A DNA stretch of 64,000 nucleotides from JBNNGK01 sp050268245 (GTDB lineage Bacteria > Pseudomonadota > Gammaproteobacteria > Enterobacterales > Enterobacteriaceae), in contig NZ_JBNNGK010000002.1 in the NCBI RefSeq assembly GCF_050268245.1, positions 124,001-188,000 on the forward strand. The letters run 5' to 3'. Positions 11,767-20,489 of the stretch are shown here, in pieces. Every line of letters begins with the position of its first letter. The first letter of the stretch is position 1. The notes under the pieces were generated by a model. The model saw only the letters and a list, made by a program, of their open reading frames with translations. It had not been told where the DNA came from and did no database searches. The position numbers and the translations under genes were made by a program.

Positions 11767-12102
11767 TTAGTTTTTCTTCACAAACTCGGATTTCAGCTTC
11801 ATCGGGCCAAAACCGTCAATTTTGCAATCAATATTGTGATCGCCTTCGACCAGACGAATATTTTTGACTTTGGTACCGATTTTCAGCATCGAAGAACTGC
11901 CTTTGACCTTCAAATCCTTGATAACGGTGACGGCATCGCCATCCGCCAGCAGGTTACCGTTGGCATCTTTCACCACCAGTACATCGTCTTCCTGTGCCGT
12001 GCTGTGGTCGTTCCATTCGTGAGCGCACTCCGGGCATACATACATGTCGCCGTCTTGATAAGTATATTCAGAATGACACTTCGGGCAGTGTGGGAGTTGC
12101 AT
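11767..12102 (-). CDS. yjdM: YjdM/PhnA family zinc-ribbon protein
   Basis: Protein of 111 residues, same length as E. coli YjdM (formerly PhnA). The N-terminal zinc ribbon has CxxC pairs in LPHCPKC and YVCPEC. The C-terminal domain is the highly conserved [19 protein letters not shown] and ends [10 protein letters not shown]. The biochemical role is unclear despite the old alkylphosphonate name. The ATG at 12102 gives the family start MQLPHCPKC; an upstream in-frame extension is rejected. In E. coli yjdM lies elsewhere, near the phn genes, so its place between miaB and ybeZ is a local difference. It has its own terminator. Confidence 0.94.
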   Translation of the reverse strand: MQLPHCPKCHSEYTYQDGDMYVCPECAHEWNDHSTAQEDDVLVVKDANGNLLADGDAVTVIKDLKVKGSSSMLKIGTKVKNIRLVEGDHNIDCKIDGFGPMKLKSEFVKKN

Positions 12103-12196
12103 AATGCTGTTGCCTCTTAATAAAAAAACAAACAAGAACATCGCCGGACATGCAAGCCCGGCGGAGAAATAATGAGTTTTACGCTAGAGTGCTGCG

Positions 12197-13633
12197 TTAA
12201 GTTTGAGGCGTAGGTTGGTAAGTGCCGACACCGAGCGCATCTTCTTTGCGGGTACGGGCAATCACCGAGTGCGGGGATTCATGTACGCGCAGATCCATCT
12301 GCTGTTCGGTACGCACGACGACACCACGCAGTGAGTTAGTCCGTACCTCTGTAATTTCCAGATCGACAAATTGACCGATCATGTCGGGTGTGCCTTCAAA
12401 GTTCACCATGCGGTTACATTCGGTGCGCCCGGCGAGCTCCATCACGTTTTTACGCGAGGTGCCTTCGACCAATACCCGCTGCACCGTGCCAAGCATTTGG
12501 CGGCTGAAGCGCATGGCCTGTTGCAGAATACGCTCCTGCAAGATATACAGACGCTGTTTTTTCTCATCTTCGGTGACGTCATCCACCATGTCTGCCGCTG
12601 GTGTACCCGGGCGAGACGAATAGATAAAACTGTAACTGGTATCGAAGTTGACTTCGGCGATCAAATTCATCGTTTGTTCAAAATCGGCTTGGGTTTCCCC
12701 CGGGAAGCCAATGATAAAGTCGGAACTGATCTGAATGTTCGGCCGCGCTTTGCGCAGTTTACGGATGATAGCTTTATATTCCAGTGCCGTGTGCGCACGT
12801 TTCATCATGGTCAATACGCGATCGGAGCCGCTTTGCACGGGAAGGTGCAGGAAGCTGACCAACTCAGGCGTATCTTGATAGACCTCGATGATATCATCGG
12901 TGAATTCAATCGGATGGCTGGTGGTGAAGCGAATGCGATCGATGCCGTCAATGGCGGAAACCAGCCGCAACAGCTCGGCGAACGAACAGATATCGCCGTC
13001 ATAGGTGGCGCCGCGATACGCATTCACGTTTTGCCCCAGCAGGTTAACCTCGCGCACGCCTTGTGCGGCCAACTGGGCGATTTCAAACAACACATCGTCG
13101 CTTGGGCGGCTGACTTCTTCGCCACGGGTATAGGGCACCACGCAGAACGTACAGTATTTATTACAGCCTTCCATTATGGAGACATAGGCGGTTGGGCCTT
13201 CGGCTCGTGGCTCGGGCAGGCGATCAAACTTCTCGATTTCCGGGAAGCTGATATCGACAATCGGGCTACGGGTGCCTTGGACGTGATTAATCATCTCTGG
13301 CAGGCGATGTAGGGTTTGTGGCCCAAAAATTACGTCTACGCAGGGCGCTCGCTGGCGAATATGTTCGCCTTCTTGTGAGGCGACGCAGCCGCCAACGCCG
13401 ATAATCAGATCGGGATTCTTTTCTTTCAGCAACTTCCAGCGGCCCAACATGCCGAAAACTTTTTCCTGTGCTTTTTCACGGATCGAGCAGGTATTCAGCA
13501 GCAACACATCCGCGTCTTCAGGGTTGTCGGTCCATTGATAACCGTGCGTGCTTCCCAGTAAATCTGCCATTTTTGATGAATCGTATTCGTTCATCTGGCA
13601 GCCCCAGGTTTTGATATGTAGTTTCTTCATCAT
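12197..13633 (-). CDS. miaB: tRNA-2-methylthio-N6-dimethylallyladenosine synthase MiaB
   Basis: Radical SAM methylthiotransferase that converts i6A37 to ms2i6A37 in tRNAs reading UNN codons. It has 478 residues. The N-terminal UPF0004 domain carries the auxiliary-cluster cysteines (C12 in KTWGCQMN, one in NTCSIREKA, one in VGGCVAS). The radical SAM CxxxCxxC motif is CNKYCTFC around residues 157-164, and a TRAM domain ends the protein. Either of the first two Met codons could start it. It is transcribed divergently from ubiF. Length and motifs match E. coli MiaB (474). Confidence 0.97.
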   Translation of the reverse strand: MMKKLHIKTWGCQMNEYDSSKMADLLGSTHGYQWTDNPEDADVLLLNTCSIREKAQEKVFGMLGRWKLLKEKNPDLIIGVGGCVASQEGEHIRQRAPCVDVIFGPQTLHRLPEMINHVQGTRSPIVDISFPEIEKFDRLPEPRAEGPTAYVSIMEGCNKYCTFCVVPYTRGEEVSRPSDDVLFEIAQLAAQGVREVNLLGQNVNAYRGATYDGDICSFAELLRLVSAIDGIDRIRFTTSHPIEFTDDIIEVYQDTPELVSFLHLPVQSGSDRVLTMMKRAHTALEYKAIIRKLRKARPNIQISSDFIIGFPGETQADFEQTMNLIAEVNFDTSYSFIYSSRPGTPAADMVDDVTEDEKKQRLYILQERILQQAMRFSRQMLGTVQRVLVEGTSRKNVMELAGRTECNRMVNFEGTPDMIGQFVDLEITEVRTNSLRGVVVRTEQQMDLRVHESPHSVIARTRKEDALGVGTYQPTPQT

Positions 13634-13830
13634 TGAATAGCCATTAATCAGTGCGGTGCAAAAGGTGCATTAGCGACATTGCAGGGCGCTTATTGTAAAC
13701 ACTTGATGCGGTTGTGACCAGCGTGGGGAAAACGCGGTGTGACCTGAAGCCCGCGATAAAATCCGGTACACTGGCACAAAATGCCGTTTCGGGTGGGGCG
13801 GCGGCAAATAACTCATAAGCATAACCAAAC

Positions 13831-15012
13831 ATGAAGACTTCTCAAAAACGCAGTGACGTCGTGGTAATCGGCGGGGGAATGGTGGGGGCGGCAGCCGCGC
13901 TGGGGCTGGCACAGGCGGGTTTTTCGGTAACGATGCTGGAGCATCAGCCGCCAGCAGCGTTCGAGCCACAGAGTGCGCCCGATTTGCGTATTTCGGCCAT
14001 TGGTTGTGCCTCGGTCGCCTTGCTAAAGCAGATGGGCGCTTGGGCGGCGGTACAACAGATGCGCTCGGCACCCTATCGACGCTTGGAAACCTGGGAGTGG
14101 CAATCCGCGCGAGTGGCATTTGACGCGGCAGAGTTAGGTTTGCCAGAGCTAGGGTTTATGGTAGAAAACCGCATTCTGCAATTGGCTCTGTGGCAGCAAT
14201 TGGCGCAGTGTGCCAATTTAACCTTACGTTGCCCCGCTAAATTACACGCCTTGCAGCGCGAGGGGGAAGGTTGGTTGGTGACACTGGACTGCGGCGAAGT
14301 ATTAGCGGCGGACCTGGTGATTGGTGCCGATGGGGCAAAATCGCAGGTGCGTCAATGGGCCGCGATCGGCACCAGTGGTTGGCAGTATCGCCAGTCCTGC
14401 ATGCTGATAACGGTGCAAACGGCGGCACCGCAACAGGATGTGACCTGGCAGCAGTTCTTCCCGTCTGGCCCGCGTGCTTTTCTGCCGTTGTACGATGATT
14501 GGGCGTCGTTGGTGTGGTATGACAGCCCACAGCGCATTCGTCAGTTACAGGGTTTATCCATGGCGCAATTGGAGCAGGAGATTGCTCAAGCCTTCCCAAC
14601 GCGGCTTGGCGCGGTAAAGGCGCATGCGGCTGGCTCTTTCCCGCTGGTGCGTCGGCATGCGCAACGTTATGTGCAACCTGGGTTAGCTTTAGTGGGCGAT
14701 GCGGCACACACCATCAATCCGTTAGCTGGGCAGGGGGTAAATCTAGGATATCGCGACGTAGACGCGTTGCTGACGGTTTTAATTTCGGCGCGTGAATTGG
14801 GTGAGTCATGGTCTAGTGAAGAAGTACTGTTACGATACCAGCGGCAGCGCCGTACCGACAATAGGATAATGCAAAGCGGTATGGATCTGTTCTATACCGC
14901 ATTCAGCAATAACCTGGCCCCGCTGAGCGTGGTGCGCAATTTGGCGCTAATGGCTGCCGAGCGAGCGGGTATCCTGAAACAAAAAGCCTTGAAATATGCG
15001 CTTGGGCTGTAG
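13831..15012 (+). CDS. ubiF: 3-demethoxyubiquinol 3-hydroxylase UbiF
   Basis: FAD-dependent monooxygenase of the ubiquinone pathway that hydroxylates 3-demethoxyubiquinol. It has 393 residues. The FAD Rossmann motif is VVIGGGMVGAAAALGLAQAG at about 11-30, the DG motif is VIGADGAKS near residue 154-162, and the second FAD motif GLALVGDAAHTINPLAGQGVN is around 283-303. It starts at ATG 13831 with a poor Shine-Dalgarno sequence. It is divergent from miaB and convergent with the tRNA operon, as in E. coli. Confidence 0.95.
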   Translation: MKTSQKRSDVVVIGGGMVGAAAALGLAQAGFSVTMLEHQPPAAFEPQSAPDLRISAIGCASVALLKQMGAWAAVQQMRSAPYRRLETWEWQSARVAFDAAELGLPELGFMVENRILQLALWQQLAQCANLTLRCPAKLHALQREGEGWLVTLDCGEVLAADLVIGADGAKSQVRQWAAIGTSGWQYRQSCMLITVQTAAPQQDVTWQQFFPSGPRAFLPLYDDWASLVWYDSPQRIRQLQGLSMAQLEQEIAQAFPTRLGAVKAHAAGSFPLVRRHAQRYVQPGLALVGDAAHTINPLAGQGVNLGYRDVDALLTVLISARELGESWSSEEVLLRYQRQRRTDNRIMQSGMDLFYTAFSNNLAPLSVVRNLALMAAERAGILKQKALKYALGL

Positions 15013-15082
15013 CCGCAGCGATTTTTTGTGGGGCTCGCATGGCGCGCCCACATTAAGACCACGTAACCAAACGTAGAAATGC

Positions 15083-15109
15083 GAAAAGCCCACCGAAGTG
15101 GGCTTTTCT
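15083..15109. terminator. Bidirectional terminator between ubiF and the tRNA operon
   Basis: AAAAGCCCAC pairs with GTGGGCTTTT around a CGAA/TTCG tetraloop. Flanking A and T runs make it functional for ubiF (forward) and for the tRNA operon (reverse). Confidence 0.85.
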
Positions 15110-15114
15110 AAATA

Positions 15115-15189
15115 TGGCTGGGGTGCCAGGATTCGAACCTGGGTATGCTGGTATCAGAAACCAGAGCCTTACCGCTTGGCGACACCCCA
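15115..15189 (-). tRNA. tRNA-Gln (CTG anticodon)
   Basis: The reverse strand folds as a 75-nt tRNA with encoded CCA. The acceptor is TGGGGTG / CACCCCA, the D-loop contains AGCGGTAAGGC, the anticodon loop reads TTCTGAT with anticodon CTG, and the T-arm contains GGTTCGAATCC. It is the last gene of the six-tRNA operon, equivalent to E. coli glnV/glnX, present here as one copy. Confidence 0.96.
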
Positions 15190-15205
15190 AAAGTGTCAGT
15201 AAAAA

Positions 15206-15282
15206 TGGTGGCTACGACGGGATTTGAACCTGTGACCCCATCATTATGAGTGATGTGCTCTAACCAGCTGAGCTACGTAGCC
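15206..15282 (-). tRNA. tRNA-Met, elongator (CAT anticodon)
   Basis: 77-nt elongator methionine tRNA with encoded CCA on the reverse strand. It starts GGCTACGTAGCTCAG and the anticodon loop contains CTCATAA. It differs from the other copy in this operon by an A/G change in the T-loop (TTCAAAT against TTCGAAT) and one D-loop base. Matches E. coli metU/metT. Confidence 0.96.
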
Positions 15283-15320
15283 AGGGTGATTTTTACCGTA
15301 TGGATTTGCAAGCTGTTGTA

Positions 15321-15395
15321 TGGCTGGGGTACCTGGATTCGAACCAGGGAATGCCGGTATCAAAAACCGGTGCCTTACCGCTTGGCGATACCCCA
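15321..15395 (-). tRNA. tRNA-Gln (TTG anticodon), copy 1
   Basis: 75-nt glutamine tRNA with encoded CCA. It starts TGGGGTATCGCC, the anticodon loop contains TTTTGAT (anticodon TTG), and the T-arm is CTGGTTCGAATCCAG. The sequence is identical to the next copy, equivalent to E. coli glnW/glnU. Confidence 0.96.
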
Positions 15396-15441
15396 CCAAC
15401 TTAACAAATCTTCTGCTTTATACGCATTTTCCTGATGAAAA

Positions 15442-15516
15442 TGGCTGGGGTACCTGGATTCGAACCAGGGAATGCCGGTATCAAAAACCGGTGCCTTACC
15501 GCTTGGCGATACCCCA
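15442..15516 (-). tRNA. tRNA-Gln (TTG anticodon), copy 2
   Basis: Second 75-nt glutamine TTG tRNA, identical in its body to the copy at 15321-15395. The 46-bp spacer between the two differs from the tRNA-flanking sequences, so this is an old gene duplication kept in tandem. Confidence 0.96.
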
Positions 15517-15544
15517 TTTGCAGAGTTACGTAGATGGAAGCGAA

Positions 15545-15629
15545 TGGTGCGGGAGGCGAGACTTGAACTCGCACACCTTGCGGCGCCAGAACCTAAATCT
15601 GGTGCGTCTACCAATTTCGCCACTCCCGC
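15545..15629 (-). tRNA. leuW: tRNA-Leu (TAG anticodon)
   Basis: 85-nt class II tRNA with a long variable arm on the reverse strand. It starts GCGGGAGTGGCGAAATTGG, has anticodon TAG within TTTAGGT, a variable arm GGCGCCGCAAGGTGTGCG, and ends with encoded CCA. Matches E. coli leuW in sequence and position. Confidence 0.97.
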
Positions 15630-15640
15630 AAAAAAAAAGA

Positions 15641-15717
15641 TGGTGGCTACGACGGGATTCGAACCTGTGACCCCATCATTATGAGTGATGTGCTCTAACC
15701 AACTGAGCTACGTAGCC
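15641..15717 (-). tRNA. metT: tRNA-Met, elongator (CAT anticodon), first gene of operon
   Basis: 77-nt elongator methionine tRNA with CCA encoded. It is promoter-proximal in the order Met-Leu-Gln-Gln-Met-Gln, the E. coli order minus one Gln gene. The anticodon CAT sits in CTCATAA. Confidence 0.96.
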
Positions 15718-15756
15718 CTCTTTTTTTGCTTCGCCTTCATCTGCGTTGCGGGGCGC

Positions 15757-15785
15757 ATTATGCGTATATGGCCGTTTTGCGTCAA
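15757..15785 (-). promoter_or_regulatory. Promoter of the tRNA operon
   Basis: The reverse strand reads TTGACG (15780-15785), a 17-bp spacer, and CATAAT (15757-15762), followed by a GC-rich discriminator GCGCCCCGC. This is the pattern of stable-RNA promoters under ppGpp/DksA control. It lies 40 bp upstream of the first tRNA. Confidence 0.85.
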
Positions 15786-15890
15786 CAAGTTTTTTCCCAA
15801 AAAAGCGCAGGAAAGTGCCGTTTGTCTGGGTTGTGAACAGTATGGTGATAAAATAGCCAGTTCGGGCAATTAATGGTTGAAAACATCAAC

Positions 15891-15915
15891 AAAAGGGCGG
15901 GCCTTCTGACCCGCC
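15891..15915 (-). terminator. Terminator of asnB
   Basis: On the reverse strand GGCGGGTC pairs with GGCCCGCC around AGAA, then CTTTTGTT. It lies about 20 bp after the asnB stop codon. Confidence 0.75.
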
Positions 15916-15936
15916 GATGATGAAAAGCCTTATTGC

Positions 15937-17601
15937 TTATTGGTAAGCCGATTGGTGTACGCCGACGGCACGACCAGATGGATCATCCATCGTTTTGAAG
16001 GATTCATCCCATTCGATGGCCTTAGCTGAAGAGCAGGCGACTGAAGGCCCGCCGGGCACACATTCTGCTGCGCTCGGTAGCGGGAAGAGTTCTTCAAAGA
16101 TCTCGCGGTACAAATAACCTTCTTTGGACGTTGGCGTATTGTACGGGAAGCGGAAACTGGCGGTTTCGAGTTGTTGATCGCTGATTTGCTGCGCTGCCAC
16201 CTCTTTTAGCGTATCAATCCAGCTGTAGCCAACACCGTCTGAGAACTGTTCTTTTTGACGCCAGGCCACGCTTGCCGGCAGATAAGATTCAAAACATTCA
16301 CGGATGATATGTTTCTCCATTTTACCTTGGCCGCACATTTTGTCTTTCGGGTTGATACGCATCGCGACATCAAGGAAGTTTTTATCCAGGAACGGCACGC
16401 GGGCTTCCACCCCCCAAGCGGACATGGCTTTGTTGGCACGTGCGCAGTCGTACATGTGTAGCGCCAGCAGTTTACGCACGGTCTCTTCGTGGAACTGTTG
16501 CGCATTGGGGGCCTTGTGGAAGTACAGGTAGCCGCCGAAGACCTCATCGGCACCTTCACCGGACAACACCATTTTGATCCCCATTGCTTTGATTTTTCGT
16601 GACATCAGGTACATCGGCGTTGAGGCGCGGATGGTGGTCACGTCGTAGGTTTCAATGTGATAAATCACATCGCGAATGGCATCCAGCCCTTCTTGCACGG
16701 TGAAGTGAATCTCATGGTGTACGGTGCCCAGATGGTTAGCCACCTCTTGTGCTGCCCGCAGATCGGGTGAGCCTTGTAAGCCGACAGCGAAAGAGTGCAG
16801 CTGTGGCCACCAGGCTTCGCTGCGCTCATTGTCTTCGACACGGCGCGCTGCGTATTTTTTGGTGACAGCAGAAATAACCGAGGAATCCAACCCGCCAGAC
16901 AGCAGTACACCGTAAGGGACATCAGACATTAGGTGACTTTTTACTGCATCTTCCAGTGCATTGCGCAGGGCGTTAGCGTCGGTGACGTTATCTTGCACGT
17001 TTTCGAAATCGAACCAGTCGCGTTGGTAATATTCGCGAATTTCGCCGTCTTGGCTCGATAAGTAGCTACCGGCAGGGAATTCTTTAATGGTGCGGCAAAC
17101 GGGCACTAACGCTTTCATTTCTGATGCAACAAACAGGTTGCCGTGTTCATCGTGACCCATGTACAGCGGGATGATGCCCAAATGGTCACGGCCAATCAGG
17201 TAGGCGTCTTTTTCTGTATCATACAGTGCGAAAGCGAACATACCTTGTAGATCGTCAAGGAAATCAGCGCCTTTTTCCTGATACAACGCCAAGATGACTT
17301 CACAGTCGGAACCGGTTTGGAAATCGTAGCGGTCACTCAATTTTTGACGTAGCGCCTGATGGTTATAGATTTCCCCATTAACCGCCAGTATGTGGGTGTG
17401 TGCCGCGTTATACAGTGGTTGAGCGCCGTTGTTCACATCAACAATAGATAAGCGCTCGTGCGCCAGAATGGCTTTATCACTGGCGTAAACACCAGACCAG
17501 TCCGGGCCGCGATGACGCATTAGCCGAGACATTTCCAGCGCTTTTTTACGCAATTCTTGCGGATCGGACTTCAGATCGAGCACACCAAAAATAGAACACA
17601 T
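15937..17601 (-). CDS. asnB: Asparagine synthetase B (glutamine-hydrolysing)
   Basis: Makes asparagine from aspartate, ATP and glutamine (or ammonia). It has 554 residues. The class II glutaminase domain begins MCSIFGV, where Cys2 becomes the N-terminal nucleophile after Met removal; this fixes the ATG at 17601 over one two codons upstream. Further glutaminase residues lie in RHRGPDWSG and VNGEIYNH. The synthetase domain has the PP-loop LLSGGLDSS near residue 233 and GEGADEVFGGYLY near 347. E. coli has serine where A occurs in GEGADE. It is encoded on the same strand as nagDCAB, as in E. coli, but chiC lies between. Confidence 0.97.
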   Translation of the reverse strand: MCSIFGVLDLKSDPQELRKKALEMSRLMRHRGPDWSGVYASDKAILAHERLSIVDVNNGAQPLYNAAHTHILAVNGEIYNHQALRQKLSDRYDFQTGSDCEVILALYQEKGADFLDDLQGMFAFALYDTEKDAYLIGRDHLGIIPLYMGHDEHGNLFVASEMKALVPVCRTIKEFPAGSYLSSQDGEIREYYQRDWFDFENVQDNVTDANALRNALEDAVKSHLMSDVPYGVLLSGGLDSSVISAVTKKYAARRVEDNERSEAWWPQLHSFAVGLQGSPDLRAAQEVANHLGTVHHEIHFTVQEGLDAIRDVIYHIETYDVTTIRASTPMYLMSRKIKAMGIKMVLSGEGADEVFGGYLYFHKAPNAQQFHEETVRKLLALHMYDCARANKAMSAWGVEARVPFLDKNFLDVAMRINPKDKMCGQGKMEKHIIRECFESYLPASVAWRQKEQFSDGVGYSWIDTLKEVAAQQISDQQLETASFRFPYNTPTSKEGYLYREIFEELFPLPSAAECVPGGPSVACSSAKAIEWDESFKTMDDPSGRAVGVHQSAYQ

Positions 17602-17829
17602 ACCCACTCTCCTAAACGATGTTTCATAGACTGTAATGTTGCTTTGCTGTTATGGGCAGTAGGCCTGACAGCCAAGATTGGCGTGGCTTTGCTGCACTGT
17701 ATTTATGAAAATGCGTCAAAAGTAGAGAGAGATGCAAGTGTTTTAACCTATCAGCGAAAAATAGTTGTTTGCTTAGAATTGAAATCGAGAGAATGTGCAA
17801 TTTTTTGCCATTAAAATTATCGAAACGGC

Positions 17830-17869
17830 AATAAATAAGCCTTACCGCCAGAATTATAGGCGGCAAGGC
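17830..17869 (-). terminator. Terminator of chiC
   Basis: On the reverse strand GCCTTGCCGCC pairs with GGCGGTAAGGC (one mismatch) around a 9-nt loop and is followed by TTATTTATTG. It lies 35 bp after the chiC stop. The rest of the 300-bp chiC-asnB spacer must contain the asnB promoter, which I could not place confidently. Confidence 0.65.
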
Positions 17870-17904
17870 AAGGGTTATATTAATTAGTGATGATTATTAC
17901 AAAA

Positions 17905-19350
17905 TTAGGCGATCGGTTGCCATAAGGTGAAAGCGACATCCGGCGTCCAACCTAGGTTAGATGTGTGAGCCTGAATACAGGTATATTTTTTACCTTTGTA
18001 GGTCACCACGTCACCCGCGTTGTAAGCATGGCTGTTTTCCCATTCGGCTACACCGGGATCCGGCGGTGTCGTGCCGTCATCGGCGGTTTTGACTGCCAGC
18101 GTGCTGCTCGGGAGGGATTGGTTGCCTTTGTCATCGGTCGCGGTCACGAAATAACTGTATTGCGTATTCGGCGTCAGGCCGTTTTCTTGCAGGCGTAGCG
18201 CGCTGGTTTGGCCAATGGCATTGCCGTCACGGAATACGCTGTAACTGGCAATAGGGTTAGGGCCAGTGGCGGCCGTCCAGCTCAATTCCAATGAGTTGGT
18301 GGTCAGATTAGAGACGGTCAACGCTGTCGGTGCGTTAGGTTTTTCCGGCTGTGGCGGAATGACGCCACCTTGAATCAGTGCAGTATAGCGTTTGCTGAAT
18401 TCCCAATTGTAGGCCACGCCGCTTTTGCTTTTACCGTTATCCCAGTTTACTGACCACGTCATTAGGCCTTTAATTGATAATCCCTTGGCATCAAGGCGGC
18501 TAAATGCCTTGTAAACCGCTTGAGGATCGACCACATAACCGGTGGCGGCGGCATCAACGTTACTTGGCAGGCCAATGACAAATTTATTCGCCGGAATGCG
18601 GGTATAGCCACGCGTACCGGTAACCAGACTTTCAGTCAGGTAATACAAAAAGTCCTCTTTCATTGCGTCATTGTTTTGGGTAATCCAGCTGTTGATCTCA
18701 TCAACCCAAATACCGTCGCCACCCTGATTATAATATTGCGGGGCGATAAAGTCGTAATAACCTTCAAGGGCACTAATATAATCGAGGTAAGTACCATTAG
18801 TACGCAAGTAGGGGAATTCAGGCGCCATGCTGATAATAAAGTTTTTACCCTGCGCAGCATAATGATCTTTCACGCTTTTTAGTGCGGCAGGTAATACGGT
18901 TTTATTATCCGCTGCTCCAATGGCGGCTTGCTCAAGGTCAATATCCAAACCATCAAAACCGTATGTTTCAACCAAGCGAATAATTTCATCTTTCAGTTTA
19001 TCTTCATCGCCGTTTTTAAGTTCGATATGAGCATCGGCACCGCCAAGGGAAATCAACACGGCACGGCCTTGGCTGTTCAGCACGCCAACCTGGCGGCGGA
19101 ATTCGGTATCGCTCAAATTATACGGCTTAAACGTTGGGATCCCTTCGCCTTTCATAAAGGCGACGGCGACCACATTGTAATCTTCTGGAATATCGGTCAG
19201 ATCCATATTCATAAACTGACCCTGTTGATAGCCGTCGCTGGTGCCCGCCTGCCAATTATGCCAAAAACCCATCATGATTTTTTTATTCGACATATCGGGC
19301 ATGCTGGATGCCGCGTCGTTAAACAGCACATTTTCTGTATTTGAATTCAT
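17905..19350 (-). CDS. chiC: GH18 chitinase, Serratia ChiC type
   Basis: Secreted endo-chitinase that cuts chitin chains internally. It has 481 residues; S. marcescens ChiC is about 480. Three domains are visible: a GH18 barrel at about 25-320, with the catalytic motif DGLDIDLE at 133-140 and acid E140; a fibronectin III module at about 340-425; and a CBM5/12 chitin-binding module at about 435-481 with AYNAGDVVTYKGKKYTC and aromatic WTP and LWQ residues. The N-terminus (MNSNTENVLFND) has no Sec or Tat signal, as in ChiC, which S. marcescens exports through the ChiWXYZ holin/endopeptidase system (not in this window). The start has GAGG 7 bp upstream. The neighbouring nag genes use its end product. 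Confidence 0.94.
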   Translation of the reverse strand: MNSNTENVLFNDAASSMPDMSNKKIMMGFWHNWQAGTSDGYQQGQFMNMDLTDIPEDYNVVAVAFMKGEGIPTFKPYNLSDTEFRRQVGVLNSQGRAVLISLGGADAHIELKNGDEDKLKDEIIRLVETYGFDGLDIDLEQAAIGAADNKTVLPAALKSVKDHYAAQGKNFIISMAPEFPYLRTNGTYLDYISALEGYYDFIAPQYYNQGGDGIWVDEINSWITQNNDAMKEDFLYYLTESLVTGTRGYTRIPANKFVIGLPSNVDAAATGYVVDPQAVYKAFSRLDAKGLSIKGLMTWSVNWDNGKSKSGVAYNWEFSKRYTALIQGGVIPPQPEKPNAPTALTVSNLTTNSLELSWTAATGPNPIASYSVFRDGNAIGQTSALRLQENGLTPNTQYSYFVTATDDKGNQSLPSSTLAVKTADDGTTPPDPGVAEWENSHAYNAGDVVTYKGKKYTCIQAHTSNLGWTPDVAFTLWQPIA

Positions 19351-19639
19351 TATAGCCTCGTTTGGTTTATGTAAAATAAATATTCGCTTGCCGAAATGGT
19401 TATCGAATTAAGCGTATATTTATAATGCTTGATTTAGGCTAGACCGGAGTGAAACATTTAGCGACTTGAAATAAATAAAATTCACTATGATCGTTATACT
19501 TCAAACGACATCTTTATTGGTCACATTGAGTTGGCTAAATCACTGATGGGAGAGCATTCATCGGAATGACTTGGCTCGTCGCCACAATGCAAAGTGAAGG
19601 TTCTAAAGGGGGGCGGATACCTTACGGCAGACCTGTGAG
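19351..19639. other. chiC upstream region with a degenerate dispersed repeat
   Basis: About 290 bp between nagD and chiC, AT-rich close to the chiC start. The stretch at roughly 19490-19610 begins GATCGTTATACTTCAAACG and resembles, from memory, the scattered intergenic repeats of Serratia and Yersinia that open with a CGTTATACTTCAAG motif and contain an ERIC-like core. The copy is degenerate. No gene is supported and chiC promoter hexamers are not clear. Confidence 0.35.
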
Positions 19640-19670
19640 AAAATTGATGGCGGTCATACTTACCGCCATC
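19640..19670 (-). terminator. Terminator of the nagBACD operon
   Basis: On the reverse strand GATGGCGGT pairs perfectly with ACCGCCATC around a 7-nt loop, then AATTTTCTC. It starts 5 bp after the nagD stop. It separates the nag operon from chiC, so chiC is likely transcribed on its own. Confidence 0.8.
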
Positions 19671-19674
19671 AAGA

Positions 19675-20427
19675 TTAGAAAATATTAATATCGGCTACGG
19701 AAGGGAAGATAAAGCTCGGACGGAACGGCATACTTTCTATATCGTTCAGCTTCGATACCCCGGAGAGCACCAGGATGGTTTCTAACCCAGCTTGGAAACC
19801 GGCCAGAATATCGGTACGCAGATTATCGCCGACGATCACCGTTTCTTCTGAGTGCGCCTGCATTTTATTCAGTGCGGCGCGGATAATCCATGGGCTTGGT
19901 TTACCCACGTAAAAGGGTTTGCGGCCGGTGATTTTTTCGATGGGAGCGCATAAAGCACCACAGGCGGGGACAAAACCGTGGCCATGGGTATCGGGATTGG
20001 TCGCAATAAAGCGCGCGCCGTTATTCACGAAGTATGAGGCTTTATGGATCATGTCCCAGTTATATGAACGCGTCTCACCGACAATGACAAAATCAGGATT
20101 GATGTCAGTAATGGTAAAACCTGCTTTATAAAGTTCGTGAATCAATGCGCCTTCGCCAACCACATAGGCTTTTTTGCCTTCCTGACGGCGCAAGAAATCG
20201 GCAGTGGCCATCGCGGAGGTATAAAAAGCATTTTCAGGTACGTCAAGCCCGGCGGCGGCAAAGCGGTTGGCCAGATCCTGCGCGGTTTGCGACGGATAAT
20301 TGGTCAACATTACCAGCGGCATATTCTGCTCTTGAATTCGAGCCAGGAACAGATCGGCGCCGGGAACGGCGGTATTGTCATGCATCAGCACGCCGTCGAT
20401 ATCACAGATAACGTTTTTAATGGTCAT
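19675..20427 (-). CDS. nagD: Nucleotide phosphatase NagD (HAD family)
   Basis: HAD-superfamily phosphatase acting on nucleotide monophosphates, especially UMP; its need in GlcNAc use is unclear. It has 250 residues. HAD motif I is VICDIDGVLMHD (D9, D11), motif II is MLTNYPSQT, the conserved lysine lies in YVGKPSPWI, and motif III is VIVGDNLRTDILAG. It is the last gene of nagBACD, 62 bp after nagC, followed by a terminator. Confidence 0.95.
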   Translation of the reverse strand: MTIKNVICDIDGVLMHDNTAVPGADLFLARIQEQNMPLVMLTNYPSQTAQDLANRFAAAGLDVPENAFYTSAMATADFLRRQEGKKAYVVGEGALIHELYKAGFTITDINPDFVIVGETRSYNWDMIHKASYFVNNGARFIATNPDTHGHGFVPACGALCAPIEKITGRKPFYVGKPSPWIIRAALNKMQAHSEETVIVGDNLRTDILAGFQAGLETILVLSGVSKLNDIESMPFRPSFIFPSVADINIF

Positions 20428-20489
20428 TGTTACGGAGTCTCATTATGACGCGGGCAATATTGGCGCTGAAAAGCCCGCCGGGATGTGAG

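Noticed and set aside
12371..13312. Long forward frame of 313 codons opposite miaB
   Set aside because: It is the antisense shadow of the strongly conserved miaB gene; the product has no known motif.
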